DNA from: Oscillospiraceae bacterium
GTDB taxonomy: Bacteria > Bacillota > Clostridia > Oscillospirales > Oscillospiraceae
Length of the DNA stretch: 25,856 bases
Assembly (NCBI GenBank): GCA_028708585.1
Contig: JAQVYO010000002.1
Coordinates: 1 to 25,856, forward strand
Direction: 5' to 3'
Positions 1 to 7,838 of the stretch are shown here, piece by piece (position 1 is the stretch's first letter; every line of letters starts with the position of its first letter). The position numbers were made by a program, and so were the translations under genes. The notes beneath the pieces were generated by a model. That model saw nothing but the letters and a program-made list of their open reading frames with translations. It had not been told where the DNA came from and ran no database searches.

Positions 1-1292
1 GCCTCGAAGGTTTCGATAGAATCCTGCTCATGTCCGAAGGCCTTGACAATTTTGTGGCCGGTGAACATTTCCTCAGTGTGCCCGCTGAGCTCGCCCAGAT
101 ATTTTTGCTGCGCCTCATAGTATTTCTGGGATTTTTTTGCGATCAGCATGGTGAGGGCGACGTAAAGCGGCAGGGTTAAAATGACGAGCAGCGTCAAAAG
201 AGGGCTGATGGTCAGCATCATGACGATATAGCCGATGAGCTGCATCAAAGAGGTGATGAGCTGGGTCAGGCTTTGCTGCAGCGTAGAGGAAATGGTGTCG
301 ATGTCGTTGGTCATGCGGCTTAAAATTTCGCCGTTGGTATGGGAATCAAAATAGCGCAGGGGAAGCCTTGCAATTTTGTTGTCCAAATCCCGCCTTAGAT
401 GATAGACGACCGTCTGGGCCACGGTGGACATGACATACTGCATGATGAAGGTAAACAGAGAGCTTAAAATATAGATCACCAAGAGACGCAGCAGGGTGTT
501 TCCAATGGCTTGAAAGGGAATGCTGCCGCCGGTTTCCCGGATGTCGTTTGTATACTTTTGCAGATCCCCTTGTGACAGGGTCATGAGCTTGTTGGCAGAA
601 GAATTGTTTTCTCCACCTTGGGATATCAGGTTTTTGGGCAGCGACTGCACGTTTTCCACGAAGCTCTTTGCAATGTCCGCTCTGGCTCCGAAATTATTGG
701 CGCTCTTAATCTGGGGCAGGGCGCAGAGCTTGCGGAAGGTTTCAAATTGGGGAAGGGACATGGAAAGCTTTTCCGCAAATGATTGGTCCACCGCCTCTTT
801 GGCCTTGGCCTCCGCCGTCCCTTTGGCTTTTGCAATGGCGTCGTCATAGCCGGGGATGCCGCTGTATGCGCTTTCCGGGATGCCGGGCGCTTTTGACCGG
901 AATAGCTCATCCACCGCGGATTTTGCTTTTTCGTCCGCTGCTTTTACGGCGTTGCTCTGAGCGTCGTTATAGGCGCTCAGAACGTTTTTGAGCTGGCCCT
1001 GCGCGGTGTCAATGCCGTTTACAATGGATTTTGAGATGAATCCGTCGGTCAGCTGATTGATAGCGACGCCGGAGACCTTGGGTCCCCAAACAGTAAAGAC
1101 GGTGCTGAAAACGGCGAATATAGCCACAAAGACAAGACTCACGGTCTGAGGCTTCAGATAGCCCAAAAGCCGCCGCAGCGTGCCCTTAAAATCCTTGGCT
1201 TTTTCCACGGGCCGCCCCAAGCTGCCGGCGGGTCCTCCGCCGCGCTGGAATTTGGGCCGCCTCGATTTGAAAGATTTGTTTTTTTCGCTCAT
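1..1292 (-). CDS. ABC exporter subunit (permease-ATPase), partial, with a large TM1-TM2 insert
   Basis: This is the N-terminal 430 residues of an ABC multidrug-type exporter half; the nucleotide-binding domain lies beyond the left edge. The start ATG overlaps the stop of the preceding ABC gene as ATGA, which implies translational coupling and a heterodimer. TM1 is at about residues 51-68. The next membrane segment begins only near residue 257, so about 185 hydrophilic, Ala/Lys/Glu-rich residues lie between TM1 and TM2, where these exporters usually have a few dozen. The downstream part is typical of the family: a motif YFDSHTNGEILSRMTNDID followed by two more membrane helices and the coupling stretch ending in FGHEQDSIETFE. 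I checked the reading frame from the start through TM2 and saw no interruption. Substrate unknown; drug or peptide export is the family expectation. It probably supplies the competent ATP site, because the partner has the degenerate one, but that part is outside the window. Confidence 0.9.
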   Translation of the reverse strand, partial: MSEKNKSFKSRRPKFQRGGGPAGSLGRPVEKAKDFKGTLRRLLGYLKPQTVSLVFVAIFAVFSTVFTVWGPKVSGVAINQLTDGFISKSIVNGIDTAQGQLKNVLSAYNDAQSNAVKAADEKAKSAVDELFRSKAPGIPESAYSGIPGYDDAIAKAKGTAEAKAKEAVDQSFAEKLSMSLPQFETFRKLCALPQIKSANNFGARADIAKSFVENVQSLPKNLISQGGENNSSANKLMTLSQGDLQKYTNDIRETGGSIPFQAIGNTLLRLLVIYILSSLFTFIMQYVMSTVAQTVVYHLRRDLDNKIARLPLRYFDSHTNGEILSRMTNDIDTISSTLQQSLTQLITSLMQLIGYIVMMLTISPLLTLLVILTLPLYVALTMLIAKKSQKYYEAQQKYLGELSGHTEEMFTGHKIVKAFGHEQDSIETFE

Positions 1293-3016
1293 GCCAGCTC
1301 CTCCTTGGATAACTGAGAGAATACGATTTCACGATAAACCTCGCAGCTGTCCATTAATTCTTTGTGGGTTCCGACGCCGGCGATTTTTCCTTCGTCCAGC
1401 ACGATGATGCGGTCGGCATCCATAATGGTCCCTACTCGCTGCGCCACAATGATGACGGTGGACGCGGCGGTCTCCTGCTTCAAAGCGGCGCGCAGGCGGG
1501 CGTCGGTTTTGAAGTCCAGGGCGGAAAAGCTGTCGTCAAAGATGTAGATTTCCGGTTTGCGCACCAGCGCCCGGGCGATGGAAAGCCGCTGCTTCTGTCC
1601 GCCGGAAAGGTTTTGGCCGCCCTCCGAAAGAATGGTGTCGTAAGCGGCGGGCATTTCGGAGATGAAACGGTCCGCCTGGGCGACCTCGGCCGCGTGCCGG
1701 ATTTCCTCATCGGTCGCGTCGCTTTTCCCATAGCGGATGTTTTCCGCGATGGTGCCCGAGAATAAGGTGGCTTTCTGAGGGACAAAGCCAATTTTCGCCC
1801 GCAGGTCTGCCTGGGACAATTCCCGGACGTCCACGCCGTCCACCAGGACAGCCCCGGAATTCGGGTCATAAAACCTGGGAATCAGGTTGATGATGGTAGA
1901 TTTCCCGCTGCCGGTTCCGCCGATGATAGCGGTCGTTTCCCCGGGGCTTGCCACAAAGGAAATATTGTTGATGGGAGGTTCCTCTGCGTCGGCATACCCG
2001 AAGGTGACGTTTTGAAACTCCACATAGCCGGCCTTTTCCTCCGCCCTGCGGATGGTTTCCGGGTCGGCAATGCCGGACTTGGTTTCCAGCACCGCGTTAA
2101 TCCGTTCCGCGGCCGCCTGGGCCCGGGGGAGCATGATGAACATCATGGTCATCATCAGAAGGGACATTAAAACCTGAATAGTATACTGTATAAACGCAAT
2201 CAGATTGCCGATGTTTGTGGCTCCCGTATCAATCCGGACGCTGCCGAACCAGAGAATGCTGAGGGTGACAAGATTCATTATCATCATCATGAGGGGCATC
2301 AAAAACGCCATAATCCGGTTGACCTTGATGTAATTATCGGTGAGATCCCGGCTGGCAGCGTCAAAACGGGCCTTTTCGTGATCAATGCGGTTGAAGGCGC
2401 GGATGACCCGGATGCCGGTAAGGTTTTCCCGAAGGACCAGATTGATTTTATCCAGCTTGGTTTGAATGCGCTTAAACAGCGGCATGCCTTTCAGCATAAA
2501 AAAAGTAATCATCAGCACTATCACGGGCAAAACGATAAGCAGGATCACCGAAAGCCCGGGATCTTTGCGGTATGCCAGAATTGCGCTGCCGATGACCATC
2601 AGGGGCGCCCGTGCCATCATATTGAAAATGATGATGCTGACGGTTTGGATTTGGATGATATCGTTGGTAGTTCTAGTAATCAAAGTGGAAGCGCCGAACC
2701 GGTCGAATTCTGGAAGGGAAAAGCCTTCCACATGCCGAAAAAGCTTGCCGCGCAGGATCCGGCCCAGCCCCATGGAAGCCCGGGAGCTTAAAAAGCTTGC
2801 GGAAACCGCGCACAGCACGCCGCCTGCCGCAACCAGCAGCATGAAGCCGCCGGTTCTCCAAATATAAGCAATATCTGTGTTGATGATGCCGTTATTGACA
2901 ATGTCCGCCATTAAAGTAGGCAGATAAAGATCGGCGGTGACCTGAAGAAATACCAGCACAAAAATGCCGCAGATGTGCAAGGCGTAAGGCTTCAGGTTTC
3001 TGTATATTTTGAGCAT
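1289..3016 (-). CDS. ABC exporter subunit (permease-ATPase) with degenerate ATP site
   Basis: A complete 575-residue ABC exporter half: six membrane helices in residues 1-310, then a nucleotide-binding domain. Walker A GGTGSGKST is at about 364-371, the signature LSGGQKQR at about 469-476, and Walker B IYIFDDSFSALD at about 488-499. The residue that should be the catalytic Glu is Asp (FDDS), and the switch His is Gln (VAQR, about 523). This pair of changes is known from the degenerate half of heterodimeric exporters such as TM287 of TM287/288. The ATG has a GGAGGT site just upstream. It starts 13 bp after the marR gene and its stop overlaps the start of the next ABC gene by 4 bp, so the three form one operon. 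The family exports drugs, lipids or peptides; the substrate here is not evident. Confidence 0.95.
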   Translation of the reverse strand: MLKIYRNLKPYALHICGIFVLVFLQVTADLYLPTLMADIVNNGIINTDIAYIWRTGGFMLLVAAGGVLCAVSASFLSSRASMGLGRILRGKLFRHVEGFSLPEFDRFGASTLITRTTNDIIQIQTVSIIIFNMMARAPLMVIGSAILAYRKDPGLSVILLIVLPVIVLMITFFMLKGMPLFKRIQTKLDKINLVLRENLTGIRVIRAFNRIDHEKARFDAASRDLTDNYIKVNRIMAFLMPLMMMIMNLVTLSILWFGSVRIDTGATNIGNLIAFIQYTIQVLMSLLMMTMMFIMLPRAQAAAERINAVLETKSGIADPETIRRAEEKAGYVEFQNVTFGYADAEEPPINNISFVASPGETTAIIGGTGSGKSTIINLIPRFYDPNSGAVLVDGVDVRELSQADLRAKIGFVPQKATLFSGTIAENIRYGKSDATDEEIRHAAEVAQADRFISEMPAAYDTILSEGGQNLSGGQKQRLSIARALVRKPEIYIFDDSFSALDFKTDARLRAALKQETAASTVIIVAQRVGTIMDADRIIVLDEGKIAGVGTHKELMDSCEVYREIVFSQLSKEELA

Positions 3017-3029
3017 GGATTACCTCCGC

Positions 3030-3518
3030 TTACTTTCGTTTTTGATCTTGGGAATCTAAAAAGGTAAAAGTTTCGTTGATGAGCGCTGTTAAGGTTCTGC
3101 ATTTTTCATCTCCCATATACGCCACATAATCTTTCATCAGGGCAACCATGTGTCGCTGCTCCTCTTTTGCAACGTTTTTTCCCTCTTCCTTCAGCCGGAT
3201 CCGGATGATGCGCCGGTCACTTTCATCCATGCTGCGTTCCAGCATGCCTTTGTGTTCCAGCCCGCCGATGAGAGAGGTGATGGAGGGGGGCTTCACCCGC
3301 AGGCGGCCGCTTAAATCGGAAACGCTGATGCCGTCCGGATATCTTTGCTCCGCTTCCGCAAGCTCCATCAGCAAAATAAATTCGCTGTGCTTCAGCATGT
3401 GATGCCAGTGGCTTGGCCGGTGCTTTCGATCCAGTTTTTGCAGCCGGATCCGTTTGAACTGCGTAAACGCGCGGATAAGGTTTTCGGAAAGAAGCTCGGT
3501 CTCGCTTTTTTCCTGCAA
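3030..3518 (-). CDS. MarR-family transcriptional regulator
   Basis: A 162-residue winged-helix protein of normal MarR length. The central part reads LAEAEQRYPDGISVSDLSGRL, then VKPPSITSLIGGLEHKGMLE (helix-turn-helix) and the wing SDRRIIRIRLKEEGK. The start is TTG (3516-3518), chosen because a TGAGGTGA ribosome site lies a few bases upstream and no ATG fits as well. It is the first gene of an operon with two ABC-exporter genes, the usual arrangement in which the MarR protein represses its own operon until a ligand, often the exported compound, releases it. A promoter and operator-like repeats sit directly upstream. Autoregulation is inferred from this layout. Confidence 0.92.
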   Translation of the reverse strand: MQEKSETELLSENLIRAFTQFKRIRLQKLDRKHRPSHWHHMLKHSEFILLMELAEAEQRYPDGISVSDLSGRLRVKPPSITSLIGGLEHKGMLERSMDESDRRIIRIRLKEEGKNVAKEEQRHMVALMKDYVAYMGDEKCRTLTALINETFTFLDSQDQKRK

Positions 3519-3537
3519 ATCGGTTCACCTCAATTCA

Positions 3538-3566
3538 TTAGATAAACTAATAATTAGCAAACTTAA
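3538..3566. promoter_or_regulatory. Candidate MarR operator
   Basis: Two imperfect copies, TTAGATAAACTAA (3538-3550) and TTAGCAAACTTAA (3554-3566), lie 16 bp apart. Each has TTAG at one end and (C)TAA or TTAA at the other, giving partial dyad symmetry. They cover the transcription start and touch the -10 element, the expected place for a repressor. Binding by the adjacent MarR protein is inferred. Confidence 0.45.
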
Positions 3567-3595
3567 TTATAAGCATGCATGCAGTAAAAAATCAA
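3566..3595 (-). promoter_or_regulatory. Promoter of the marR-ABC operon
   Basis: Read on the minus strand: -35 TTGATT (3595-3590), an 18 bp spacer and a perfect -10 TATAAT (3571-3566). Transcription would start about 40 bp upstream of the TTG start codon of marR. Confidence 0.7.
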
Positions 3596-3733
3596 GGGGC
3601 TAAATGAAAAAAAGTTTCGCTTCCGTCCGCGTATTTTTGTGGAACTTTTCGCGGCTTTGTCAGACGCGGCAAAAAGGGCGGCGCCGGCGCATCGGATACC
3701 GGATGAAAGCTTTCTTTTTTTCTGCTATTATGC

Positions 3734-3739
3734 TATAAT
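3734..3739 (+). promoter_or_regulatory. Extended -10 promoter for the HAD gene
   Basis: TGC-TATAAT forms an extended -10 element (TG at 3731-3732, TATAAT at 3734-3739). The -35 region is only T-rich (about 3711-3716). It lies about 50 bp upstream of the chosen ATG of the phosphatase and is divergent from the marR promoter. Confidence 0.5.
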
Positions 3740-3790
3740 CTGACACATTATGACAATATAACAATGGAAGTTCCGGCGGAATGGAGAGAT

Positions 3791-4507
3791 ATGGTGAAGA
3801 AAAAGGTGATCCTGTTTGATTTGGATGGAACGCTGCTGCCCATGGATCAGGACGAATTTGTCCGGGCTTATCTAAGCGAGCTGGCAAAAAAGATCTGCCC
3901 ATTCGGGTATGAAAAGCGGCAGCTGGTGGACAGCGTCTGGACCGGCATGTCCGCCATGGTGGGAAACGACGGGCGGGCGCTGAACGAAGAGCGGTTTTGG
4001 GCCGCGTTTGCAAAGGGAATGGGAGAGAAGGCGCGGAGCCTCAAGGAAGAATTTACGGCCTTTTATCAAAATGAATTTAATGGGGTGAAAAAGGCGGCGG
4101 GGGAAAATCCACTGGCCTCGGAAGCCGTGGCGCTGGCGCGGAAACGGGCGGACAAGGTGGTGTTGGCCACCAATCCGTTATTTCCGGCCTGTGGAATCAA
4201 AACGCGGCTGAGCTGGGTGGGACTGGATCTTTCGGATTTCGATCTGGTTACGACCTATGAAAACTCTGCCTTTTGCAAGCCGAATCCGAACTATTTCCGG
4301 GAGATCCTGCAAAAGATTCACGCGGACCCGGAAGAATGCCTGATGGTGGGAAATGATTTAAAAGAGGATGTGGAAGCCTGCGGGCGGGCCGGAATCAACG
4401 CTTTTTTAGTGACAGACTGTCTTATTTCCCATGGCCGGGCGGTTGGCTCCGTCCCGAAAGGGACGTTCCGGGAGATGGTGTCCTTTTTGGACACGTTTGG
4501 CATATGA
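3791..4507 (+). CDS. HAD-superfamily hydrolase (phosphatase)
   Basis: A 238-residue haloacid-dehalogenase-type hydrolase, expected to be a cytosolic Mg2+-dependent phosphatase. Motif I is FDLDGT with the nucleophile Asp10 and the acid/base Asp12; motif II is VVLATNP; a Lys precedes PNPNYF (motif III); motif IV is MVGNDLKEDVEA. The cap between motifs I and II is helical. I chose ATG 3791 over ATG 3764 because GGAGA lies just upstream of 3791 and the sequence then opens directly with the Rossmann strand (MVKKKVILFDLDGT). The gene has its own promoter, and the following kimA-like gene has another, so they need not be co-transcribed. The substrate cannot be read from the sequence; the family includes nucleotidases and sugar-phosphate phosphatases. 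Confidence 0.9.
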   Translation: MVKKKVILFDLDGTLLPMDQDEFVRAYLSELAKKICPFGYEKRQLVDSVWTGMSAMVGNDGRALNEERFWAAFAKGMGEKARSLKEEFTAFYQNEFNGVKKAAGENPLASEAVALARKRADKVVLATNPLFPACGIKTRLSWVGLDLSDFDLVTTYENSAFCKPNPNYFREILQKIHADPEECLMVGNDLKEDVEACGRAGINAFLVTDCLISHGRAVGSVPKGTFREMVSFLDTFGI

Positions 4508-4605
4508 ACGAACAGAAAAGCAAAGAGGGGAAAGAGAATAAAAGAAAAATGCGGAGACGCTTTCCACAGGGCCGGGAGGGGAGCGAAATTGCCGGTGCAA
4601 AAACA

Positions 4606-4634
4606 TTGCATCTTGCAGATGAATTGTATATAAT
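4606..4634 (+). promoter_or_regulatory. Promoter of the kimA-like gene
   Basis: -35 TTGCAT (4606-4611), a 17 bp spacer and -10 TATAAT (4629-4634). The leader to the ATG at 4685 would be only about 45 nt, too short for a large riboswitch. Confidence 0.7.
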
Positions 4635-4684
4635 CAATGAAATCTTGCGTTTCATATCGATTATGGGAGAAAAGAGGAAAAGCT

Positions 4685-6526
4685 ATGGGCTTTAAGAAAC
4701 TCAGGCGGATTTTAATTGGGGAGCCGCTTGACAATGAAGCGCTGAAGGAAGAAAAATATTCGCTGAAATGGGGGCTTCCCATCCTTTCCAGCGATGCGAT
4801 TTCTTCCGTTGCCTATGCGGGGCAGGAAATCCTGATGATTCTGATTCCGGCCATTGGCGTTCTGGCTTACCGGCAGCTGACCATTTTATCCGGTGTCATT
4901 ATTTTCCTGTTGTTTTTGCTGATGCTTTCCTACCGGCAGACCATCGACTGTTATCCCAACGGCGGCGGGGCCTACACCGTGGCCAAAGAAAACATCGGGA
5001 CTGTGGCCGGCGTGGTGGCGGGCGCGGCTTTGTCGGTGGATTATATCTTGACGGTGGCCGTCAGCGTATCTTCCGGCGTGGAGCAGATTACATCCGCGTT
5101 TTTGACGCTGCGGCCATATAAAGTTCCGATTTGCATTTTGCTGGTTTTGCTGCTGATGCTGGGGAATTTAAGAGGCGTGCGGGAATCGTCCAAGATTTTC
5201 GGCCTGCCCGCTTATGCGTTTATTTTGGGAATTCTTTTCATGATTGTCATGGGGTTTTTCAAATTGGGAACGGGGTATGTGCCGCCCGAGCCAACGCTTC
5301 CCGCCGTTGTGCAGCCCCTCACCATGATGTTGATGCTCCGGGCATTTTCAAACGGATGTTCCGCGCTGACCGGCGTGGAAGCCGTCAGTAACGCCGTCCC
5401 GAATTTTAAGGAGCCGTCTCAAAGAAACGCGAAAACCATTTTGCTGCTTCTGGCCGTCATCATCTTTGTGCTGTTTGGCGGCACAGCCGCTCTGGCGTAC
5501 TTTTATCATGTTGTCCCAGGCGAAAAGGCCATGCTGATTCTGATTGCGTCTGAAATTTTTGGGCAGGGGTTCATGTTTTACTATGTAACCATTACCACGT
5601 TTATCATTTTGATTATGGCCGCCAACACCGCATATTCCGGGTTCCCCATGCTGGTGTCTGTCATGGCGAAGGAAGGGTTTATGCCGCGGCAGCTGAGCAT
5701 GCGGGGCAACCGCCTGAGCTTTGATTACGGCATTCTGCTGTTGTCGGCAGCGGCCATGGTTCTGATCGTCATTTTTAAGGCGCAGGTGGGATCTCTCATT
5801 GGGCTGTATGCCATCGGCGTGTTCATTTCCTTTACGCTGTCCCAATCCGGTATGTTCCTGCGCTGGGTCAGGAGGCGGGAAGGGCATTGGGTGCATAAAG
5901 CTCTAATCAACGGGATCGGCGCGCTGGCCACGGTGATCGTCGTGGGTATCATTGCGGTGACAAAATTTAATCAGGGCGCATGGATCGTCGTATTCTTAAT
6001 CCCGCTGATTGTGCTGGCGCTGCTAAAGATCAAGCGGCACTATACCACGGTTCGTGACCAGCTGCGGCTGGAGCGGGAAGAATGCGCCACCGCGCTCCAA
6101 AAAGAAAACAGGTATCGCAACCGGGTGATTGTGCCGCTGGAAAGCGTCAACCGGGCTAGTGTCCGCGCCTTGCGGTATGCGCAGACCATCTCGGACAATG
6201 TTACGGTTTTTAGCGTGGTGATTAACAAAGCCGCCGAGGAAAAAAACCGGGAGCGGTATTCCTGGCTGAAAACCGACATTCCCATTATCATCAAATATTC
6301 CCCCTACCGGGAGATTGTGGGGCCTCTGCTGGAGTTTATCCGCTCGGCGGAATACAATTGTTCGGAGAACGATATCATCACGGTGATTCTCCCGCAGTTC
6401 CGGGTGAATAAACTATGGCAGCGCATTTTGCACAACAACACCAGAGTCTATATCGAACGGGAATTATTAAAGCAGAAGAATATTGTGATCTCAACCATGC
6501 CGCTTCAGATTGAGGCGGAGAGATAG
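4685..6526 (+). CDS. kimA: KimA-like K+ importer (APC superfamily)
   Basis: A 613-residue APC-type transporter with about 12 membrane helices and a C-terminal cytosolic domain of about 150 residues. The sequence tracks the Bacillus subtilis KimA (YdaO) high-affinity potassium importer closely: GEPL near the N-terminus, LSSDAISSVAY with Asp37 and Tyr44, YPNGGGAYTVAKEN, VDYILTVAVS with Asp119, Tyr120 and Thr123, and FSNGCSALTGVEAVSNAVP. In KimA the equivalents of several of these residues bind K+, and transport is proton-coupled and inhibited by c-di-AMP bound to the C-terminal domain. The start at 4685 has an AGAGG site; an upstream in-frame ATG at 4637 has none and lies only 3 bp after the -10. 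A single gene with its own promoter. Family assignment is firm; K+ as substrate is inferred from similarity. Confidence 0.88.
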   Translation: MGFKKLRRILIGEPLDNEALKEEKYSLKWGLPILSSDAISSVAYAGQEILMILIPAIGVLAYRQLTILSGVIIFLLFLLMLSYRQTIDCYPNGGGAYTVAKENIGTVAGVVAGAALSVDYILTVAVSVSSGVEQITSAFLTLRPYKVPICILLVLLLMLGNLRGVRESSKIFGLPAYAFILGILFMIVMGFFKLGTGYVPPEPTLPAVVQPLTMMLMLRAFSNGCSALTGVEAVSNAVPNFKEPSQRNAKTILLLLAVIIFVLFGGTAALAYFYHVVPGEKAMLILIASEIFGQGFMFYYVTITTFIILIMAANTAYSGFPMLVSVMAKEGFMPRQLSMRGNRLSFDYGILLLSAAAMVLIVIFKAQVGSLIGLYAIGVFISFTLSQSGMFLRWVRRREGHWVHKALINGIGALATVIVVGIIAVTKFNQGAWIVVFLIPLIVLALLKIKRHYTTVRDQLRLEREECATALQKENRYRNRVIVPLESVNRASVRALRYAQTISDNVTVFSVVINKAAEEKNRERYSWLKTDIPIIIKYSPYREIVGPLLEFIRSAEYNCSENDIITVILPQFRVNKLWQRILHNNTRVYIERELLKQKNIVISTMPLQIEAER

Positions 6527-6550
6527 CCGGCGGCCGCCTTTCTCCGTCTC
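6512..6550 (+). terminator. Hairpin over the kimA stop codon
   Basis: GAGGCGGAGAGA (from 6512) pairs with the segment ending in TCTCCGTCTC (6541-6550), about 12 bp with two G-T pairs. The stem contains the stop codon at 6524-6526. There is no T-tract, so it may protect the 3' end rather than terminate. Confidence 0.35.
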
Positions 6551-6604
6551 AGGGCATCAGTATTTCCGGCGGTATTCTGAAAGCTCCTTTTGAGGGCTAG
6601 ACAT

Positions 6605-6724
6605 CAAGCCGGGCATTTTGCCCGGCTTGGAGACTGCCGGGAAAGGCCGCCTGCCTTGCCCGGCAAAAGGATTGTATGCAGGCCGCTCGCCTTGCATGAA
6701 CGGCGTTTTTTCCGGCGTTGCCGG
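6605..6724. repeat. Array of four consecutive hairpins
   Basis: Four stem-loops follow each other in 120 bases. H1, 6605-6629: perfect 10 bp stem CAAGCCGGGC, 5-nt loop. H2, 6635-6665: TGCCGGG-A-AAGGC, 12 bp with one mismatch, 5-nt loop. H3, 6676-6697: ATGCAGGC, 8 bp with one bulged T, 5-nt loop. H4, 6712-6724: CCGGC-GTT-GCCGG, followed by AAAAATTTTTG. No ORF with a credible start lies here. Stretch 6527-6917 otherwise holds only the promoter and leader of the small gene at 6918. It could be a tandem terminator, a REP-like element or a structured RNA. Confidence 0.5.
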
Positions 6725-6769
6725 TAAAAATTTTTGTTCAGAACAGGGGCTTTTCGGAATGAAATGGTG

Positions 6770-6796
6770 TTGCTTGCAAAAAACTTGTGGTATACT
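6770..6796 (+). promoter_or_regulatory. Possible promoter for the small ORF at 6918
   Basis: TTGCTT (6770-6775) and TATACT (6791-6796) are 15 bp apart; TACTAT at 6793-6798 would give 17 bp. The leader to the start codon would be about 115 nt and GC-rich. Confidence 0.35.
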
Positions 6797-6917
6797 ATCT
6801 TAGAATGAGCGGCATGCGTTCCGTTCCGTCCGCTTTTGGCCCTTTCGGGGCAGCCGCAGGCGTCGGAGCAGGATACCACAGCCGTTTGGCGGCGGTATAA
6901 CAAAAGGGGTGAAATTT

Positions 6918-7079
6918 ATGGGATTGATCGTAAACAATGACAGATTCAATGGGGACGTGAACCGGCTGGGCGAGCTCCTGATTACGTGGGACGAAGATCA
7001 GAAGGCGCAGGAGGAAACCAGCGCGTTGAAAAAGCAGGACACCCATAAAACCGGCGAGGGAAAAACCAGCCAGAAATAA
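6918..7079 (+). CDS. Hypothetical 53-residue protein
   Basis: A small ORF with ATG preceded by AAAGGGGTG at a good distance, a possible promoter 120 bp upstream and a very strong terminator 65 bp downstream. These signals together make it a probable gene despite its size. The protein starts MGLIVNNDRFNGDVNRLGEL, contains WDEDQKAQEE in the middle and ends in a hydrophilic, Lys/Thr/Ser-rich tail. It has no membrane segment and no cysteines. I do not recognise a family. It sits alone between the kimA-like gene and the convergent rubrerythrin. Confidence 0.55.
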   Translation: MGLIVNNDRFNGDVNRLGELLITWDEDQKAQEETSALKKQDTHKTGEGKTSQK

Positions 7080-7143
7080 ACGGCAGCGCGCTTTTGCAAA
7101 TTAAATTTACAGAATAAAATTGATAAATGGTCTGATAAAAGGG

Positions 7144-7195
7144 AAATACGCCTTGAAATGGCTCTTTAAAAGCCATTTCAAGGCGTATTTTTATG
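7144..7195. terminator. Strong intrinsic terminator, 20 bp perfect stem
   Basis: The left arm at 7144-7163 (starting AAATACGCC) pairs perfectly with the right arm at 7171-7190 over 20 bp, with loop CTTTAAA and then TTATG. The T-rich end of the stem serves as the plus-strand T-tract and the A-rich left edge serves the minus strand. It can close the small ORF at 6918 and, from the other side, the rubrerythrin. Confidence 0.8.
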
Positions 7196-7304
7196 TGCTG
7201 TTTTCTTAAAAGGAAGTGTGCAGCAGCCCGTTTTTGTCCGGCATCAGCTGGGTGCCGGCAAAACAGCCGGGACTGCGCTGTTCTATAAAACGCACCAGGA
7301 CCCC

Positions 7305-7838
7305 TTAATAATTTTCTTTCCGGACTTCGAAGAAGCTTTGTGGGTGGGCGCAGACGGGACAGACGCCGGGCGCCTTCTTACCAACCACCAGATGGCCGCA
7401 GTTGCGGCACTCCCACATGGTCTCGCCGGACTTTTCAAAGACATTCTGCATCTCGACGTTTTTCAGCAAAGCGCGATAGCGCTCTTCATGCGCCTTTTCA
7501 ATTTTGCCGACGGCCCGGAACTGTACGGCGAGAACGGGGAACCCTTCGGCTTCCGCGTCTTTGGCAAAGCCTTCGTACATATCCGTCCATTCGTAGTTCT
7601 CTCCCTCGGCGGCGTGCAGAAGATTGGCTTTGGTGCCGCCCAGCTCGCCAAGGGCTTTAAACCAGAGCTTTGCGTGTTCTTTTTCGTTGTTGGCGGTGGC
7701 TTCAAAGACGGCGGCGATCTGTTCGTATCCCTCTTTTTTCGCGGTGGAAGCAAAGTATGTATATTTGTTTCTGGCCTGGGATTCGCCGGCAAAAGCCGCC
7801 ATTAAATTCTTTTCTGTTTTTGTTCCTTTTAACTCCAT
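7305..7838 (-). CDS. rbr: Rubrerythrin (classical, C-terminal rubredoxin domain)
   Basis: A 177-residue rubrerythrin, a cytosolic diiron peroxidase that reduces H2O2 in anaerobes. The N-terminal four-helix domain carries the diiron ligands in their usual places (Glu19 in FAGES, Glu52 and His55 in NNEKEH), and the C-terminal rubredoxin-like domain has two Cys pairs (CRNC 144-147, CPVC 160-163). The ATG at 7838 is the natural start (MELKGTKTEKNLMAAFAGES) and has AAAGGAG 10 bp upstream; the open frame continues further 5' but has no better signal. Monocistronic, ending toward the terminator at 7144-7195. A Per-box-like sequence lies about 230 bp upstream, so peroxide control through the perR gene at 14.0 kb is possible. 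Confidence 0.95.
   Translation of the reverse strand: MELKGTKTEKNLMAAFAGESQARNKYTYFASTAKKEGYEQIAAVFEATANNEKEHAKLWFKALGELGGTKANLLHAAEGENYEWTDMYEGFAKDAEAEGFPVLAVQFRAVGKIEKAHEERYRALLKNVEMQNVFEKSGETMWECRNCGHLVVGKKAPGVCPVCAHPQSFFEVRKENY

Noticed and set aside
4504..4695. A 63-codon plus-strand ORF whose ATG overlaps the HAD stop as ATGA
   Set aside because: No ribosome site, a Lys/Arg-rich low-complexity start, it spans the kimA promoter and overlaps the kimA start.
6618..6803. A 61-codon plus-strand ORF in the hairpin array
   Set aside because: Non-ATG start without ribosome site, and it runs through several hairpins and a promoter.
7238..7258. CCGGCA/TGCCGG hairpin after rubrerythrin
   Set aside because: Only 6 bp with a 9-nt loop and no T-tract; the terminator at 7144-7195 is far better.
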